From Flavobacterium fragile (lineage in GTDB: Bacteria > Bacteroidota > Bacteroidia > Flavobacteriales > Flavobacteriaceae): a stretch of 64,000 nt of DNA. Shown here piece after piece: positions 53,194-61,980 of the stretch (position 1 is the stretch's first letter; every line of letters begins with the position of its first letter). The stretch lies in NCBI RefSeq assembly GCF_023634865.1, contig NZ_JAMLJN010000008.1, positions 46,797 to 110,796 on the forward strand, read 5' to 3'. The translations under genes were made by a program, and so were the position numbers. Below the pieces are notes generated by a model. It was given only the letters and a program-made list of their open reading frames with translations, did no database searches and was not told the origin of the DNA.

Positions 53194-54486
53194 ATGAACT
53201 CACTACCTATAGCTGATTTACATGCACTATTCTTAAACTCATCTGGTGTTTCAATTGATACTAGAAAAATAGAGCTAGACTGTATATTTTTTGCTCTAAA
53301 AGGAGAAAATTTTGACGCCAACACTTTTACTAAAGAAGCCTTAAAAAAAGGGGCAAAGTATGTAATAATTGACAACAAAGACTATTACATAAAGGATAGC
53401 ACCATATTAGTTGACAACACTTTAATCACATTACAAGAACTAGCAAAATTTCATAGAAATTATCTTGGACTACCCATAATTGCTTTAACCGGAAGTAATG
53501 GAAAGACTACCACTAAAGAATTAATTCACGCGGTATTATCCAAAAAATATAACACATTAGCTACCATTGGGAATCTTAACAACCATATTGGTGTCCCTCT
53601 AACATTACTGAGGTTTACAAAAGAAACCGAAATTGGAATTGTAGAAATGGGAGCAAATCATCAAAGAGAAATTGAATTTTTATGCCAAATAGCACAACCT
53701 GACTTTGGATACATTACTAATTTTGGAAAAGCACATTTAGAAGGCTTTGGAGGTGTGGATGGAGTCATCAAAGGCAAAAGTGAGTTATATAACTATCTTA
53801 AGACACAAAATAAAACAGTCTTTGTCAATTTAGACGATCCTATTCAACAAGAAAAAACGTATTCAATAAATAAATTTACATTTGGGGTTACAACTGACAA
53901 TTGTGATGTAAAAATTACTAGAGTTGAAGCAAATCCGATGGTAAAAATCACCTATAAAGACGTTGAAATTAATTCACATCTTATCGGTATTTATAATGCC
54001 AACAATATTAATGCCGCAATAACAATTGGAAATTATTTCAAAGTAACAGACGAACTTATAAAAGAAGCAATTGAAAATTATATTCCAGAAAACAACCGAT
54101 CACAATTGATTCAAAAAAACAGCAATGAGATTATTTTGGACGCTTATAATGCAAATCCAAGTAGTATGACTGCTGCGTTAACTAATTTTATACAACTCGA
54201 AAAGGATAATAAAATTGCCATTTTAGGAGACATGTTTGAACTAGGATCGGAAAGTTTATTGGAACATAATAAAATAGTTGAAATATTAAAATCACAAAAA
54301 GACATACAAACATATTTTATCGGTAAAGATTTTTACGCTAATGAAATAAAAAGCAATCACTTACATTTCTTTGAAAACTTCAACACTTTTGCGGAATTTA
54401 TAAAACTTGAAAAACCTTCAAATTCTTTACTCCTCATCAAAGGGTCTAGAGGAATGGCATTAGAAAAAACGTTAGAAATTTTGTAA
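53194..54486 (+). CDS. murF: UDP-N-acetylmuramoyl-tripeptide--D-alanyl-D-alanine ligase
   Basis: 430 residues from the ATG at 53194; an earlier in-frame ATG at 53149 lies in the terminator hairpin and is rejected. It adds D-Ala-D-Ala to the UDP-MurNAc tripeptide. N-terminal substrate domain (SSGVSIDTRKI), ATP loop LTGSNGKTT (98-106), central EMGANHQREIEFL, and C-terminal domain with DAYNANPSSM. The gldJ-murF order is common in Flavobacteria. A terminator follows. Confidence 0.94.
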   Translation: MNSLPIADLHALFLNSSGVSIDTRKIELDCIFFALKGENFDANTFTKEALKKGAKYVIIDNKDYYIKDSTILVDNTLITLQELAKFHRNYLGLPIIALTGSNGKTTTKELIHAVLSKKYNTLATIGNLNNHIGVPLTLLRFTKETEIGIVEMGANHQREIEFLCQIAQPDFGYITNFGKAHLEGFGGVDGVIKGKSELYNYLKTQNKTVFVNLDDPIQQEKTYSINKFTFGVTTDNCDVKITRVEANPMVKITYKDVEINSHLIGIYNANNINAAITIGNYFKVTDELIKEAIENYIPENNRSQLIQKNSNEIILDAYNANPSSMTAALTNFIQLEKDNKIAILGDMFELGSESLLEHNKIVEILKSQKDIQTYFIGKDFYANEIKSNHLHFFENFNTFAEFIKLEKPSNSLLLIKGSRGMALEKTLEIL

Positions 54487-54513
54487 ATTACTAATTCAAA
54501 AACTATAAAAAAG

Positions 54514-54538
54514 AAAAACCTACAAATTGTAGGTTTTT
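54514..54538 (+). terminator. Intrinsic terminator after murF
   Basis: A 12-bp inverted repeat AAAAACCTACAA / TTGTAGGTTTTT followed by T runs, 28 bases beyond the murF stop codon. Confidence 0.88.
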
Positions 54539-54652
54539 TTGTTTTACATAAATAACTAGTACCAAATGCATCGAATAGATTAATAAACAATCAACAATAA
54601 ATTCAAAAGGATAAACTAGATGAATAATAAAATTGAAATATTTAAAAACAAA

Positions 54653-54676
54653 AAATCCTACATTACTGTAGGATTT
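54653..54676 (-). terminator. Intrinsic terminator after tRNA-Val
   Basis: A 10-bp stem AAATCCTACA / TGTAGGATTT with a TTAC loop, then T-rich sequence on the minus strand, 6 bases past the 3' end of the tRNA. The 100 bases between this and the murF terminator hold nothing recognisable. Confidence 0.82.
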
Positions 54677-54681
54677 AAAAT

Positions 54682-54759
54682 TGGTGGGCAATAAGGGATT
54701 CGAACCCCTGACCCCCTCGGTGTAAACGAGGTGCTCTGAACCAGCTGAGCTAATTGCCC
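54682..54759 (-). tRNA. tRNA-Val (anticodon UAC)
   Basis: A complete cloverleaf on the minus strand: acceptor GGGCAAT / ATTGCCC (7 perfect pairs), D-arm GCTC-AGAGC, anticodon stem CCTCG / CGAGG with loop TTTACAC giving anticodon TAC, T-arm AGGGG-TTCGAAT-CCCTT type, discriminator A and an encoded CCA at 54682-54684. It reads GUA and probably other valine codons. It lies alone between murF and folC, with its own terminator. Confidence 0.96.
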
Positions 54760-54840
54760 CATTAAAAAACAACACTTGTTCTGTATTGCGAGTGCAAATA
54801 TACAAGGAATATTTGTTTCTGCAAGTATTTTTGAAAAAAA

Positions 54841-56055
54841 TTATACAATTTCTGACACAACAAAAGTACTTCCGCCAATATATATAAAATCAGCTTTTGA
54901 TGCTGAATTTTTCGCCTCTCTGTAAGCACTTGAAACCGAATGAAATACTTCTCCAGACAAACCAAAGACATTAGCTTTTTGTTTTAAAATTTCAGCCTCT
55001 AATCCGCGAGGAACATTAGGTTTGCAAAAATAATATTTAGCTTTAGTTGGAAATAATGGCAAAATAACATCTAAATCTTTATCATTTACAACTCCCAAAA
55101 CCACATGAAGAGTTTCAAAAGAATGTTTTTGAATTTGGTTCATCACAATTTTTAATCCGTGACTATTATGTGCTGTATCACAAACTATAAAGGGCGCTTT
55201 ATTTAAAATTTGCCATCTACCTAATAAACCTGTGTTCTTAATTACGTTTTTAAATCCATTTACAATATGAATCTCCTTAATAACAAAGTCGGACTGCAAC
55301 AACTTTATAGCTTTTAAAACCGTTTTCTTATTATGAATTTGATAATCGCCTAATAAAGCACATTCATATGTTACTTCTGGCGTATCTTGAGCAAAATAAA
55401 TAGGCGCATGTTCTGATGCAGCTTTATCTAAAAAAACTGGTTTTGTCTCTTCCGAATACTCCCCAATAACCACAGGCGTATTTGATTTTATTATACCCGC
55501 TTTCTCAAAAGCAATCTTAGGTAGAGTATCTCCTAAAAATTGTGTATGATCAAAACCAATATTGGTTATCACAGAAACTAAAGGGTCAATTACATTCGTA
55601 GAATCAAGTCTACCGCCCATTCCCACCTCAATCACCGCAATATCGACTTGTTCTTTGGCAAAATAATCAAAAGCTAAACCTACTGTCATTTCGAAAAAAC
55701 TTAAGTGGTGAGCTTCAAAAAAAGGCATATTTTCCGAAACAAAATCCACTACAAAATCTTCCGAAATCATTACACCATTGATACGGATTCGTTCTCGGAA
55801 ATCTTTTAAATGAGGCGAAGTGTACAACCCTACTTTATAACCAGCCTCTTGAAGAATTGAAGCAATCATTGATGATGTTGAACCTTTACCATTAGTTCCC
55901 GCCACATGAATGGATTTAAACTTAAACTCTGGATGCTTAAGGTGTTCAACTAACAAATTTGTATTGGTTAAATCCTTTTTATAAGCCGAAGCACCATGCA
56001 TTTGAAACATAGGTAACTGACTAAACATCCAATCTGTAGTCTCTTTGTAAGTCAT
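54841..56055 (-). CDS. folC: Folylpolyglutamate synthase / dihydrofolate synthase
   Basis: 404 residues from the ATG at 56055, where family similarity begins (MTYKETTDWMFSQLPMFQ); in-frame ATGs at 56070 and 56082 would add 5-9 residues and cannot be excluded. It adds glutamate to folates. ATP loop VAGTNGKGSTSSM, LYTSPHLKDFRERI, the metal site EVGMGGRLDSTNV and a C-terminal Mur-ligase-like domain (CDTAHNSHG) are present. It is divergent from exbB. Confidence 0.93.
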   Translation of the reverse strand: MTYKETTDWMFSQLPMFQMHGASAYKKDLTNTNLLVEHLKHPEFKFKSIHVAGTNGKGSTSSMIASILQEAGYKVGLYTSPHLKDFRERIRINGVMISEDFVVDFVSENMPFFEAHHLSFFEMTVGLAFDYFAKEQVDIAVIEVGMGGRLDSTNVIDPLVSVITNIGFDHTQFLGDTLPKIAFEKAGIIKSNTPVVIGEYSEETKPVFLDKAASEHAPIYFAQDTPEVTYECALLGDYQIHNKKTVLKAIKLLQSDFVIKEIHIVNGFKNVIKNTGLLGRWQILNKAPFIVCDTAHNSHGLKIVMNQIQKHSFETLHVVLGVVNDKDLDVILPLFPTKAKYYFCKPNVPRGLEAEILKQKANVFGLSGEVFHSVSSAYREAKNSASKADFIYIGGSTFVVSEIV

Positions 56056-56130
56056 TCTCAAATTTTTCATAAAATTAAACATCTTACAAAATATTTCTAC
56101 TTTTTTTTAGTTTAATATGTAATAGAAAAG

Positions 56131-56138
56131 TATCTTTA
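56131..56138 (+). promoter_or_regulatory. Candidate exbB-exbD -7 element
   Basis: TATCTTTA, one mismatch from TAnnTTTG, lies 43 bases before the exbB ATG. No -33 match is seen. Confidence 0.3.
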
Positions 56139-56181
56139 TTGCAAATTAATTTTTAACGATTAACTTTAAGTGTAAATTTAT

Positions 56182-56886
56182 ATGATGATTTATTTTTTAC
56201 AAACTCAAATAGACACGATTGCACAAAGTGGTGCAGAAGTTCTAGAAAAAAAACCAATTGATACTGAGGTTTCTGTTTTAGAATTTGTTTTCAAGGGTGG
56301 TGTCTTTTTAATTCCAATAGCAATTTTATTCTTTTACACGATTTACTTAATTATAGAGAGATACTTGTATATTAGTAAATCTGCTAAAAACGACGCTTAT
56401 CTACTTAAAGAAGTACGAACTCATTTAAATAATGGAAATTTAGAATTAGCAGTAGGAGCAACAGAAAGAATTGACAGTGCAACTGCAAGAGTAGTTAAAG
56501 AGGGAATTCTTACAATAGGCCGACCAATCTCTGAAATTGAATCTAATATGGAGCGTTCTGCCCAAATTGAATTGGGGCAAATGGAAGAAAAAATGGGACA
56601 TCTAGGATTAATTGCTGGTATGGCGCCAACACTTGGATTTGTTGGAACTATTGGGGGTGTAATTAAAATTTTCTATAGTATTTCAATTACAGAAGACATA
56701 AGTATTGGTAATATTTCAGGAGGTCTATATGAAAAAATGATTTCATCAGGAGCAGGACTTATTGTGGGTCTTTTTGCTTATGCAGGTTATCATTTATTAA
56801 ATGGCAAAATCGACCATTTTATGTTAAATGTACAAAAACAAGTTTTAGAATTCGTAAATATAATTCAAAGACCTCATGGCAATTAA
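56182..56886 (+). CDS. exbB: MotA/TolQ/ExbB proton channel family protein
   Basis: 234 residues: a short periplasmic N-terminus, a first membrane helix (about 33-55, GGVFLIPIAILFFYTIYLII), a cytoplasmic domain, and two C-terminal helices in LGLIAGMAPTLGFVGTIGGVI and GAGLIVGLFAYAGYHLL, the ExbB/TolQ hallmark. With ExbD it uses the proton gradient to drive TonB and the SusC-type receptors. exbD starts 11 bases before its end. Confidence 0.93.
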   Translation: MMIYFLQTQIDTIAQSGAEVLEKKPIDTEVSVLEFVFKGGVFLIPIAILFFYTIYLIIERYLYISKSAKNDAYLLKEVRTHLNNGNLELAVGATERIDSATARVVKEGILTIGRPISEIESNMERSAQIELGQMEEKMGHLGLIAGMAPTLGFVGTIGGVIKIFYSISITEDISIGNISGGLYEKMISSGAGLIVGLFAYAGYHLLNGKIDHFMLNVQKQVLEFVNIIQRPHGN

Positions 56887-57271
56887 AAGAAACAGGAGAT
56901 TTCATGCAGAAGTTCATGCGTCATCAATGAGTGACATCATGTTCTTTTTGCTTTTGTTTTTTCTAATTATTTCTACATTGGCAAATCCTAATGTAATTCG
57001 CATGACTTTGCCAAAATCTAAAACTAATGAAAAAACAAATAAACAATTAATTACTATATCTGTAACAGAAGAGAAACGCTTTTACATAGATAAGCAAGAA
57101 ACATCTTTTGAAAATTTAGAAAAAGAATTACTAGCTCAAATAGATCCAAACAAAGAGCAAACTGTAGTAATTAGAATTCCTTTTAATATGCAAGTACAAG
57201 ATTTAGTTGATGTTTTACAAATAGGAGTCAAAAACAATCTAAAGTTTGTGATTGCTACAAACCCTAACTAA
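56876..57271 (+). CDS. exbD: ExbD/TolR-family biopolymer transport protein
   Basis: 131 residues. One membrane helix at about 20-38 preceded by SMSDIMFFLLLF, whose Asp19 is the conserved proton-carrying residue; the rest is the small periplasmic ExbD domain. It overlaps exbB and so forms a two-gene operon. In most Flavobacteria tonB follows on the same strand; here the strand switches. Confidence 0.93.
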   Translation: MAIKRNRRFHAEVHASSMSDIMFFLLLFFLIISTLANPNVIRMTLPKSKTNEKTNKQLITISVTEEKRFYIDKQETSFENLEKELLAQIDPNKEQTVVIRIPFNMQVQDLVDVLQIGVKNNLKFVIATNPN

Positions 57272-57310
57272 TAAAAGAAAAGACCAACAAATGTTGGTCT
57301 TTTCTTTTAT
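57271..57310. terminator. Long bidirectional terminator between exbD and the TonB-like gene
   Basis: A 19-bp inverted repeat (ATAAAAGAAAAGACCAACA / TGTTGGTCTTTTCTTTTAT) with only two central bases overlaps the last base of exbD's stop codon region. The A/T-rich arms supply T tracts on both strands, so it can end both converging transcripts. Confidence 0.88.
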
Positions 57311-57325
57311 AACAGTTATACTACT

Positions 57326-58327
57326 CTATTCAGAAATTGTAAAGTTGTATATAATATTCCCTCTTTGTGTTTCAGGTGCGCTCTCACTAGCCTGCCATTT
57401 TGTATTTAATGCAGCTATTTTAGCTTGATCTAATAAACACTTAGCTGTATTCGTAGTTCCTTTTACACCTGCAACGGCGCTAATAGTTCTTCCTGTTTTA
57501 TCAACCTGAACTTCCACAACTACTTTACCAGTTTCGTTACAGACATATTTTGGAGCAGGTTTTACTAATGCTTTTCTATTTCCAAGAGAATATCCAATCC
57601 CCCCTCCGCTTCCATTTCCTGAACCAGGGCCATATCCGTCACCGTCTCCAGTTCCGACACCTTTACCATTACCACCCCCAGATCCTCCACCAGACCCTCC
57701 ATCTCCGTAGTAATCTGAAGAACTTAAACTCCCCTTTTTATCTCCTTTATTACCGGCAACATTATCATCACCATCTCCCCCTTTATTTTTTCCATTAAGA
57801 ATGTTAGCCAAAGCTGAATTTTTCTTAACTGGATCTACTTTACTCTCACTTGGTTTAACTTCTTTTTTTACAACTTCATTTGTTTTTTCTTTTGAAGGAG
57901 TTTTGATAACAGATGGAATATCATCAGTGTTATCTTGAGTAATAATATCTTCAGCAGAGACTGATTCGGAACTAGCTATTACCTTATGATTAGTAACATC
58001 TAAAACTTCACTCGTAAAATTATCTCCCGAACCTAAGTCACTATCCCCAAAATTCACCTCTATTCCACCACCACCTCCTCCTTGAGCGATAATTAACTCT
58101 TTAATATTTGAGGGAGGCCAAAATCGAATAGAAAATAAAATCAATACAATTGAAAGAAATGAATAAGTACTCAGTATAAAAGAACGTCTTTCATCTGGAA
58201 TATCACTTTTTTGAAGTTGCTTGTATAAAACAAAAAATAATACTGTTAACAAAACCGTTAGTAGTAACGATAACGGGACGTATTCAGTTAAGAGTTCTAG
58301 TAAATTACCTTTTCTTCTCATAGACAT
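57326..58327 (-). CDS. TonB-like energy transducer with two N-terminal membrane helices
   Basis: 333 residues. Two hydrophobic helices (about 17-35 and 50-68), then the Gly-rich GGGGGGIEVNFGDSDLGSG segment that follows the membrane anchor in flavobacterial TonB proteins, a charged Lys/Pro/Ser linker (about 130-180), a long glycine-rich tract (about 205-250), and a C-terminal TonB_C-like domain (VVVEVQVDKTGRTISAVAG) with Cys282 and Cys317. Usual TonB has one helix with the N-terminus inside; two helices would change that. It converges with exbBD, unlike the usual order. TonB role likely, topology uncertain. Confidence 0.75.
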   Translation of the reverse strand: MSMRRKGNLLELLTEYVPLSLLLTVLLTVLFFVLYKQLQKSDIPDERRSFILSTYSFLSIVLILFSIRFWPPSNIKELIIAQGGGGGGIEVNFGDSDLGSGDNFTSEVLDVTNHKVIASSESVSAEDIITQDNTDDIPSVIKTPSKEKTNEVVKKEVKPSESKVDPVKKNSALANILNGKNKGGDGDDNVAGNKGDKKGSLSSSDYYGDGGSGGGSGGGNGKGVGTGDGDGYGPGSGNGSGGGIGYSLGNRKALVKPAPKYVCNETGKVVVEVQVDKTGRTISAVAGVKGTTNTAKCLLDQAKIAALNTKWQASESAPETQRGNIIYNFTISE

Positions 58328-58375
58328 AACATTAATAGTCTTATAACGTATATATTAGTTAAAATTATACAATTT

Positions 58376-59506
58376 TTATGCCTTTTTAACTTTAAAAAAC
58401 AAAAAACCTATAATCCCTGATAAAAATGATGCCGCTAATATCATGAACTTAGCATTATTAATAATAGCATTATCATCAAAAGCTAAAAGCGTTATAAAAA
58501 TCGACATGGTAAAACCAATACCAGCCAAAGCCCCAACACCAATTATTTTTATCCAATTCAAATCTTTAGGCAATTGCGTTAATCCAAGTGCAACTGCTGT
58601 GAAAGTAAACAAGAAAATACCAAGCGGTTTTCCTACAGCTAATCCTAAAATAATACCTAAAGAATAAGGTTCTGTAAAATTATTTATCCAGTCTGAACCT
58701 ATAACTATTGCTGTATTACACAATGCAAATAAAGGTAGTATTATAAAATTAACGGGCTTATGTAAAAAATGTTGTAATTTATAAGATATCGATTTTTCAC
58801 TTCCATCCTGAAAAGGTATCGCAAAGGCCAAAAGTACTCCTGTAATTGTTGCATGAACCCCTGAACTTAACATAAAATACCACATAAAAACACCCGCAAC
58901 TAAATATATCCAAAGATTATAAACCTTCATTCTGTTTAAAATCAATAGTCCACCAAAAATGGATAAAGAAATTAAGAGATTCGTCAAAAAAAGTGTTTTG
59001 GTATAGAATAAAGCGATAACAATAATTGCTCCTAAATCATCAATAACAGCCAAAGCCGTTAAAAAAACCTTCAATGAATTTGGAACATTCTTTCCTACTA
59101 ATGATAAAATTCCTAATGCAAAAGCAATGTCAGTTGCCATAGGAATACCTATACCAGACTGTGTTTTGGTGCCAAAATTAAACAACAAGAAAATCAAAGC
59201 TGGAAAAAGCATACCACCTAAAGCACCTGAAAGTGGCAAAATAGCATCTTTTATCTTTGATAGTTCCCCCTTGTAAACTTCTCGTTCTAATTCTAATCCA
59301 ATCATCAAAAAGAAAATCGCCATTAGACCATCATTGATCCAATATTCAAAACTATGATTTGCTATAGGATAATGCCATATATCAAAATAATTTTGAGCTA
59401 TTGCAGAATTGGAAATTAACAACGAAAAAGCGGTACAGACTAATAAAATTAATCCGCCCGCTTTCTCGCTTTCAAAAAAAGAGTTGAAAAGTTTTGTTAG
59501 CTTCAT
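58376..59506 (-). CDS. nhaA: Na+/H+ antiporter NhaA
   Basis: 376 residues with about twelve membrane helices. It exports sodium in exchange for protons and controls pH. Seen: FFLMIGLELERE near helix 2, PMATDIAFALGIL and the paired acidic residues in LAVIDDLGAIIVIA, which match the ion-binding aspartates of NhaA, and GIGFTMSIFI near the end. Its start shares a base with the end of gdh, so the two genes are coupled. Confidence 0.95.
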   Translation of the reverse strand: MKLTKLFNSFFESEKAGGLILLVCTAFSLLISNSAIAQNYFDIWHYPIANHSFEYWINDGLMAIFFLMIGLELEREVYKGELSKIKDAILPLSGALGGMLFPALIFLLFNFGTKTQSGIGIPMATDIAFALGILSLVGKNVPNSLKVFLTALAVIDDLGAIIVIALFYTKTLFLTNLLISLSIFGGLLILNRMKVYNLWIYLVAGVFMWYFMLSSGVHATITGVLLAFAIPFQDGSEKSISYKLQHFLHKPVNFIILPLFALCNTAIVIGSDWINNFTEPYSLGIILGLAVGKPLGIFLFTFTAVALGLTQLPKDLNWIKIIGVGALAGIGFTMSIFITLLAFDDNAIINNAKFMILAASFLSGIIGFLFFKVKKA

Positions 59507-60732
59507 TACACTAATTGTTTAAGCGCAATTTCAAATGCAGTCGCGCTGATATTCTTTTTATCAGCATTTAAAGCATGTGCTTTTTCAATTGCATTTTTAA
59601 TGGTATACGAAGTATCCGAGAAAATAGCCTCATCTGTCATCTGAATTTTCTGTTCCATAAAATAAGCAAAAACCCTAGCCATTCCACAATTTGCAATGAA
59701 ATCAGGAATCAAACTTACTTTTTTATCAGTTTCTTCCATAATTGGTCCGAAGAAAATTTCTTTATCTGCAAATGGAACGTTTGCCCCACTTGAAATAACT
59801 TCTAATCCAGAAGCCACCATTTTATCTACTTGCTCTTTAGTAACTAATCTAGACGCCGCACAAGGAGCAAAAACCTGAGCACCAATAGACCAAATTTTCT
59901 CATTGATTTCCTCAAACGGAATCATGTTATCTGCTACTAATTTATTTCCGTCTTTATTTAAAAATAATGTTCTAATTTCTTCGAATGAGAATCCATTTTC
60001 GTTGATAACACCACCATCTCTATCGATGATTCCAACCACTTTTGCTCCCATTTGTGACAAATAATAAGCAGCAGCAGAACCTACATTTCCAAAACCTTGA
60101 ACAATAGCTTTCTTACCTTTCACATCACCTCCGTAAATATCGTAATAATGACGAACGGCTTGAGCAACACCATATCCAGTAATCATATCTGCTACGGTAT
60201 ATTTTTTTTCTACATCAGGAGAGAAATTTGGATTTTCAATCACTTTAATAACTCCTTGACGTAATTGACCAATTCTATTGATTTTTTCAGCTTCCGATGG
60301 TTTAAAATGTCCGTTGAAAACTCCTTCTTGTGGATGCCAAATACCACAATTTTCTGTCATTGGAATTACTTCATGAATTTCATCTACATTTAAATCACCT
60401 CCCGTACCATAGTAACTTTTTAACAAAGGAGAAACAGCTTTGAACCATCTTTCTAAAACTCCTTTTTTTCTAGGATCACTTGGATCAAAATTGATTCCTG
60501 ATTTAGCGCCACCAATTGCTGGTCCCGAAACTGAAAACTTAACTTCCATCGTTTTTGCTAAAGAAAGTACTTCGTTCATATCTAACCCTTTACGCATACG
60601 AGTTCCACCTCCTGCAGCACCTCCTCTTAACGAGTTGATTACTGTCCATCCCTCTGCTTCAGTTTCAGAGTCTTTCCAATTAAATACGATTTCTGGTTCT
60701 TTGTTTTCAAATTTCTTTAATAAATCTTTCAT
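59506..60732 (-). CDS. Glu/Leu/Phe/Val-family amino-acid dehydrogenase
   Basis: 408 residues of the glutamate/leucine/phenylalanine/valine dehydrogenase family. The catalytic lysine motif is GPAIGGAKSGINFDP (about 78-92) and the NAD-binding Rossmann motif is VQGFGNVGSAAAYYL (about 212-226). The substrate among Glu, Leu, Phe and Val cannot be read; the motif layout is that of Bacteroidota enzymes usually called Glu/Leu/Phe/Val dehydrogenase. It would deaminate amino acids from peptide breakdown. First gene of a unit with nhaA. Confidence 0.9.
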   Translation of the reverse strand: MKDLLKKFENKEPEIVFNWKDSETEAEGWTVINSLRGGAAGGGTRMRKGLDMNEVLSLAKTMEVKFSVSGPAIGGAKSGINFDPSDPRKKGVLERWFKAVSPLLKSYYGTGGDLNVDEIHEVIPMTENCGIWHPQEGVFNGHFKPSEAEKINRIGQLRQGVIKVIENPNFSPDVEKKYTVADMITGYGVAQAVRHYYDIYGGDVKGKKAIVQGFGNVGSAAAYYLSQMGAKVVGIIDRDGGVINENGFSFEEIRTLFLNKDGNKLVADNMIPFEEINEKIWSIGAQVFAPCAASRLVTKEQVDKMVASGLEVISSGANVPFADKEIFFGPIMEETDKKVSLIPDFIANCGMARVFAYFMEQKIQMTDEAIFSDTSYTIKNAIEKAHALNADKKNISATAFEIALKQLV

Positions 60733-60822
60733 TGTGTCGGTTAAATTTTATTCGTTTTACAAATATACATAATCTGTTTAAGCACTAAAGCCTAAACTCC
60801 TTTTTTTAGTTTTATATAACAT

Positions 60823-61884
60823 TTACATGTAGACTTTTCCAGAAGAATGATTTTTGCTAGCTCCTGTTACTGAAGACAATACATTAATTTCATTTCGCAA
60901 TCGTAAAACACCCAAAAAACCAAAAATAAGCGCTTCTTTAAATTGAATGGTTTTATCATCAGGAATTACTACCTTAGTTGTAGGCAAATAACTACGTAAT
61001 CTTTCAATTAAAAATTGATTATAAGCTCCTCCTCCAGTTATAAATAATTTCGCATTTGATTTTGAACATATTTTCGAAATTTGAACAGCAATATGTTCTA
61101 CAAATGTGCAAAGTTTGTCTTTTACATCAATTGAAAACGAGTTTATCAAAGGAAAAATTTCCGCGTTCACGAATTCCATTCCCAATGATTTTGGATATGG
61201 TGATTTGTAAAATTCCAAATCATTCAATTGTTGCAATAACTCTTGATTTATGTTTCCAGATTTTGCAAAATTTCCAGCATCATCATACGGAAAACCTAAT
61301 TCATTCGCATAGAAATTTAAAACGGTGTTTACGGGCGAAATATCAAAAGCAATTCGTTTTCCATTTTCATTAAAGGAAACATTCGAAAATCCACCTAAAT
61401 TCAAACAATAATCATATTCCGAAAAAAGTAATTCATCTCCAATCGGAACTAATGGTGCGCCTTGACCTCCCAATTGTACATCTTGCACTCTAAAATCGCA
61501 AACAATGGTTTGATTAACTAAATCACGAATCATTGGAAGATTTCCAATTTGAAGTGTAAATCCGTTTTGTGGTTGGTGTAAAATAGTATGACCATGACTA
61601 CAAACGGCGTCAATTTCGGTCAGCTTATGTTTGGAAATAAATTCAGAAATTATGGAAGCTAGAAGTTTTGTGTAAGCGACATTCAATTCTTCTAATTCTG
61701 ATGGACTAAAATGAATCGCATTTTTCAATTTAATAAGCCATTCTTCGGAATACGAAACGGTTTCGGATTGAAAAATTTCAAACGTCCAACAATCTGAATG
61801 TTTGAATTTTATATAGGCTAAATCGACACCATCTAAGGATGTGCCCGACATAACTCCGATAACGTTGTAGTTTTCTTTAAACAT
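60823..61884 (-). CDS. anmK: Anhydro-N-acetylmuramic acid kinase
   Basis: 353 residues. It opens and phosphorylates anhydro-MurNAc from turnover of the cell wall to MurNAc-6-phosphate. The ATP-binding motif GVMSGTSLDGVD (10-21), the central substrate region GGQGAPLVPIGDE and the late FITGGGAYNQFL segment identify it. With Mpl it gives the cell a peptidoglycan-recycling route. Divergent from the acyl-CoA dehydrogenase gene. Confidence 0.94.
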   Translation of the reverse strand: MFKENYNVIGVMSGTSLDGVDLAYIKFKHSDCWTFEIFQSETVSYSEEWLIKLKNAIHFSPSELEELNVAYTKLLASIISEFISKHKLTEIDAVCSHGHTILHQPQNGFTLQIGNLPMIRDLVNQTIVCDFRVQDVQLGGQGAPLVPIGDELLFSEYDYCLNLGGFSNVSFNENGKRIAFDISPVNTVLNFYANELGFPYDDAGNFAKSGNINQELLQQLNDLEFYKSPYPKSLGMEFVNAEIFPLINSFSIDVKDKLCTFVEHIAVQISKICSKSNAKLFITGGGAYNQFLIERLRSYLPTTKVVIPDDKTIQFKEALIFGFLGVLRLRNEINVLSSVTGASKNHSSGKVYM

Positions 61885-61906
61885 GGGTTAAAATTACAAA
61901 TTGTTA

Positions 61907-61937
61907 TTGAAAATTTGGTAATTAATCTTTACATTTG
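61907..61937 (+). promoter_or_regulatory. Promoter of the acyl-CoA dehydrogenase gene
   Basis: TTG (61907-61909), a 20-base spacer and a perfect -7 element TACATTTG (61930-61937), 43 bases before the ATG at 61981. Confidence 0.6.
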
Positions 61938-61980
61938 GTTCCTGAAATTACAAAATAATCAAACATTACATCTAAATAAT

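Noticed and set aside
54487..54680. Further gene between murF and tRNA-Val
   Set aside because: Only terminators and A/T-rich sequence are present; the open frames run through the tRNA or hairpins.
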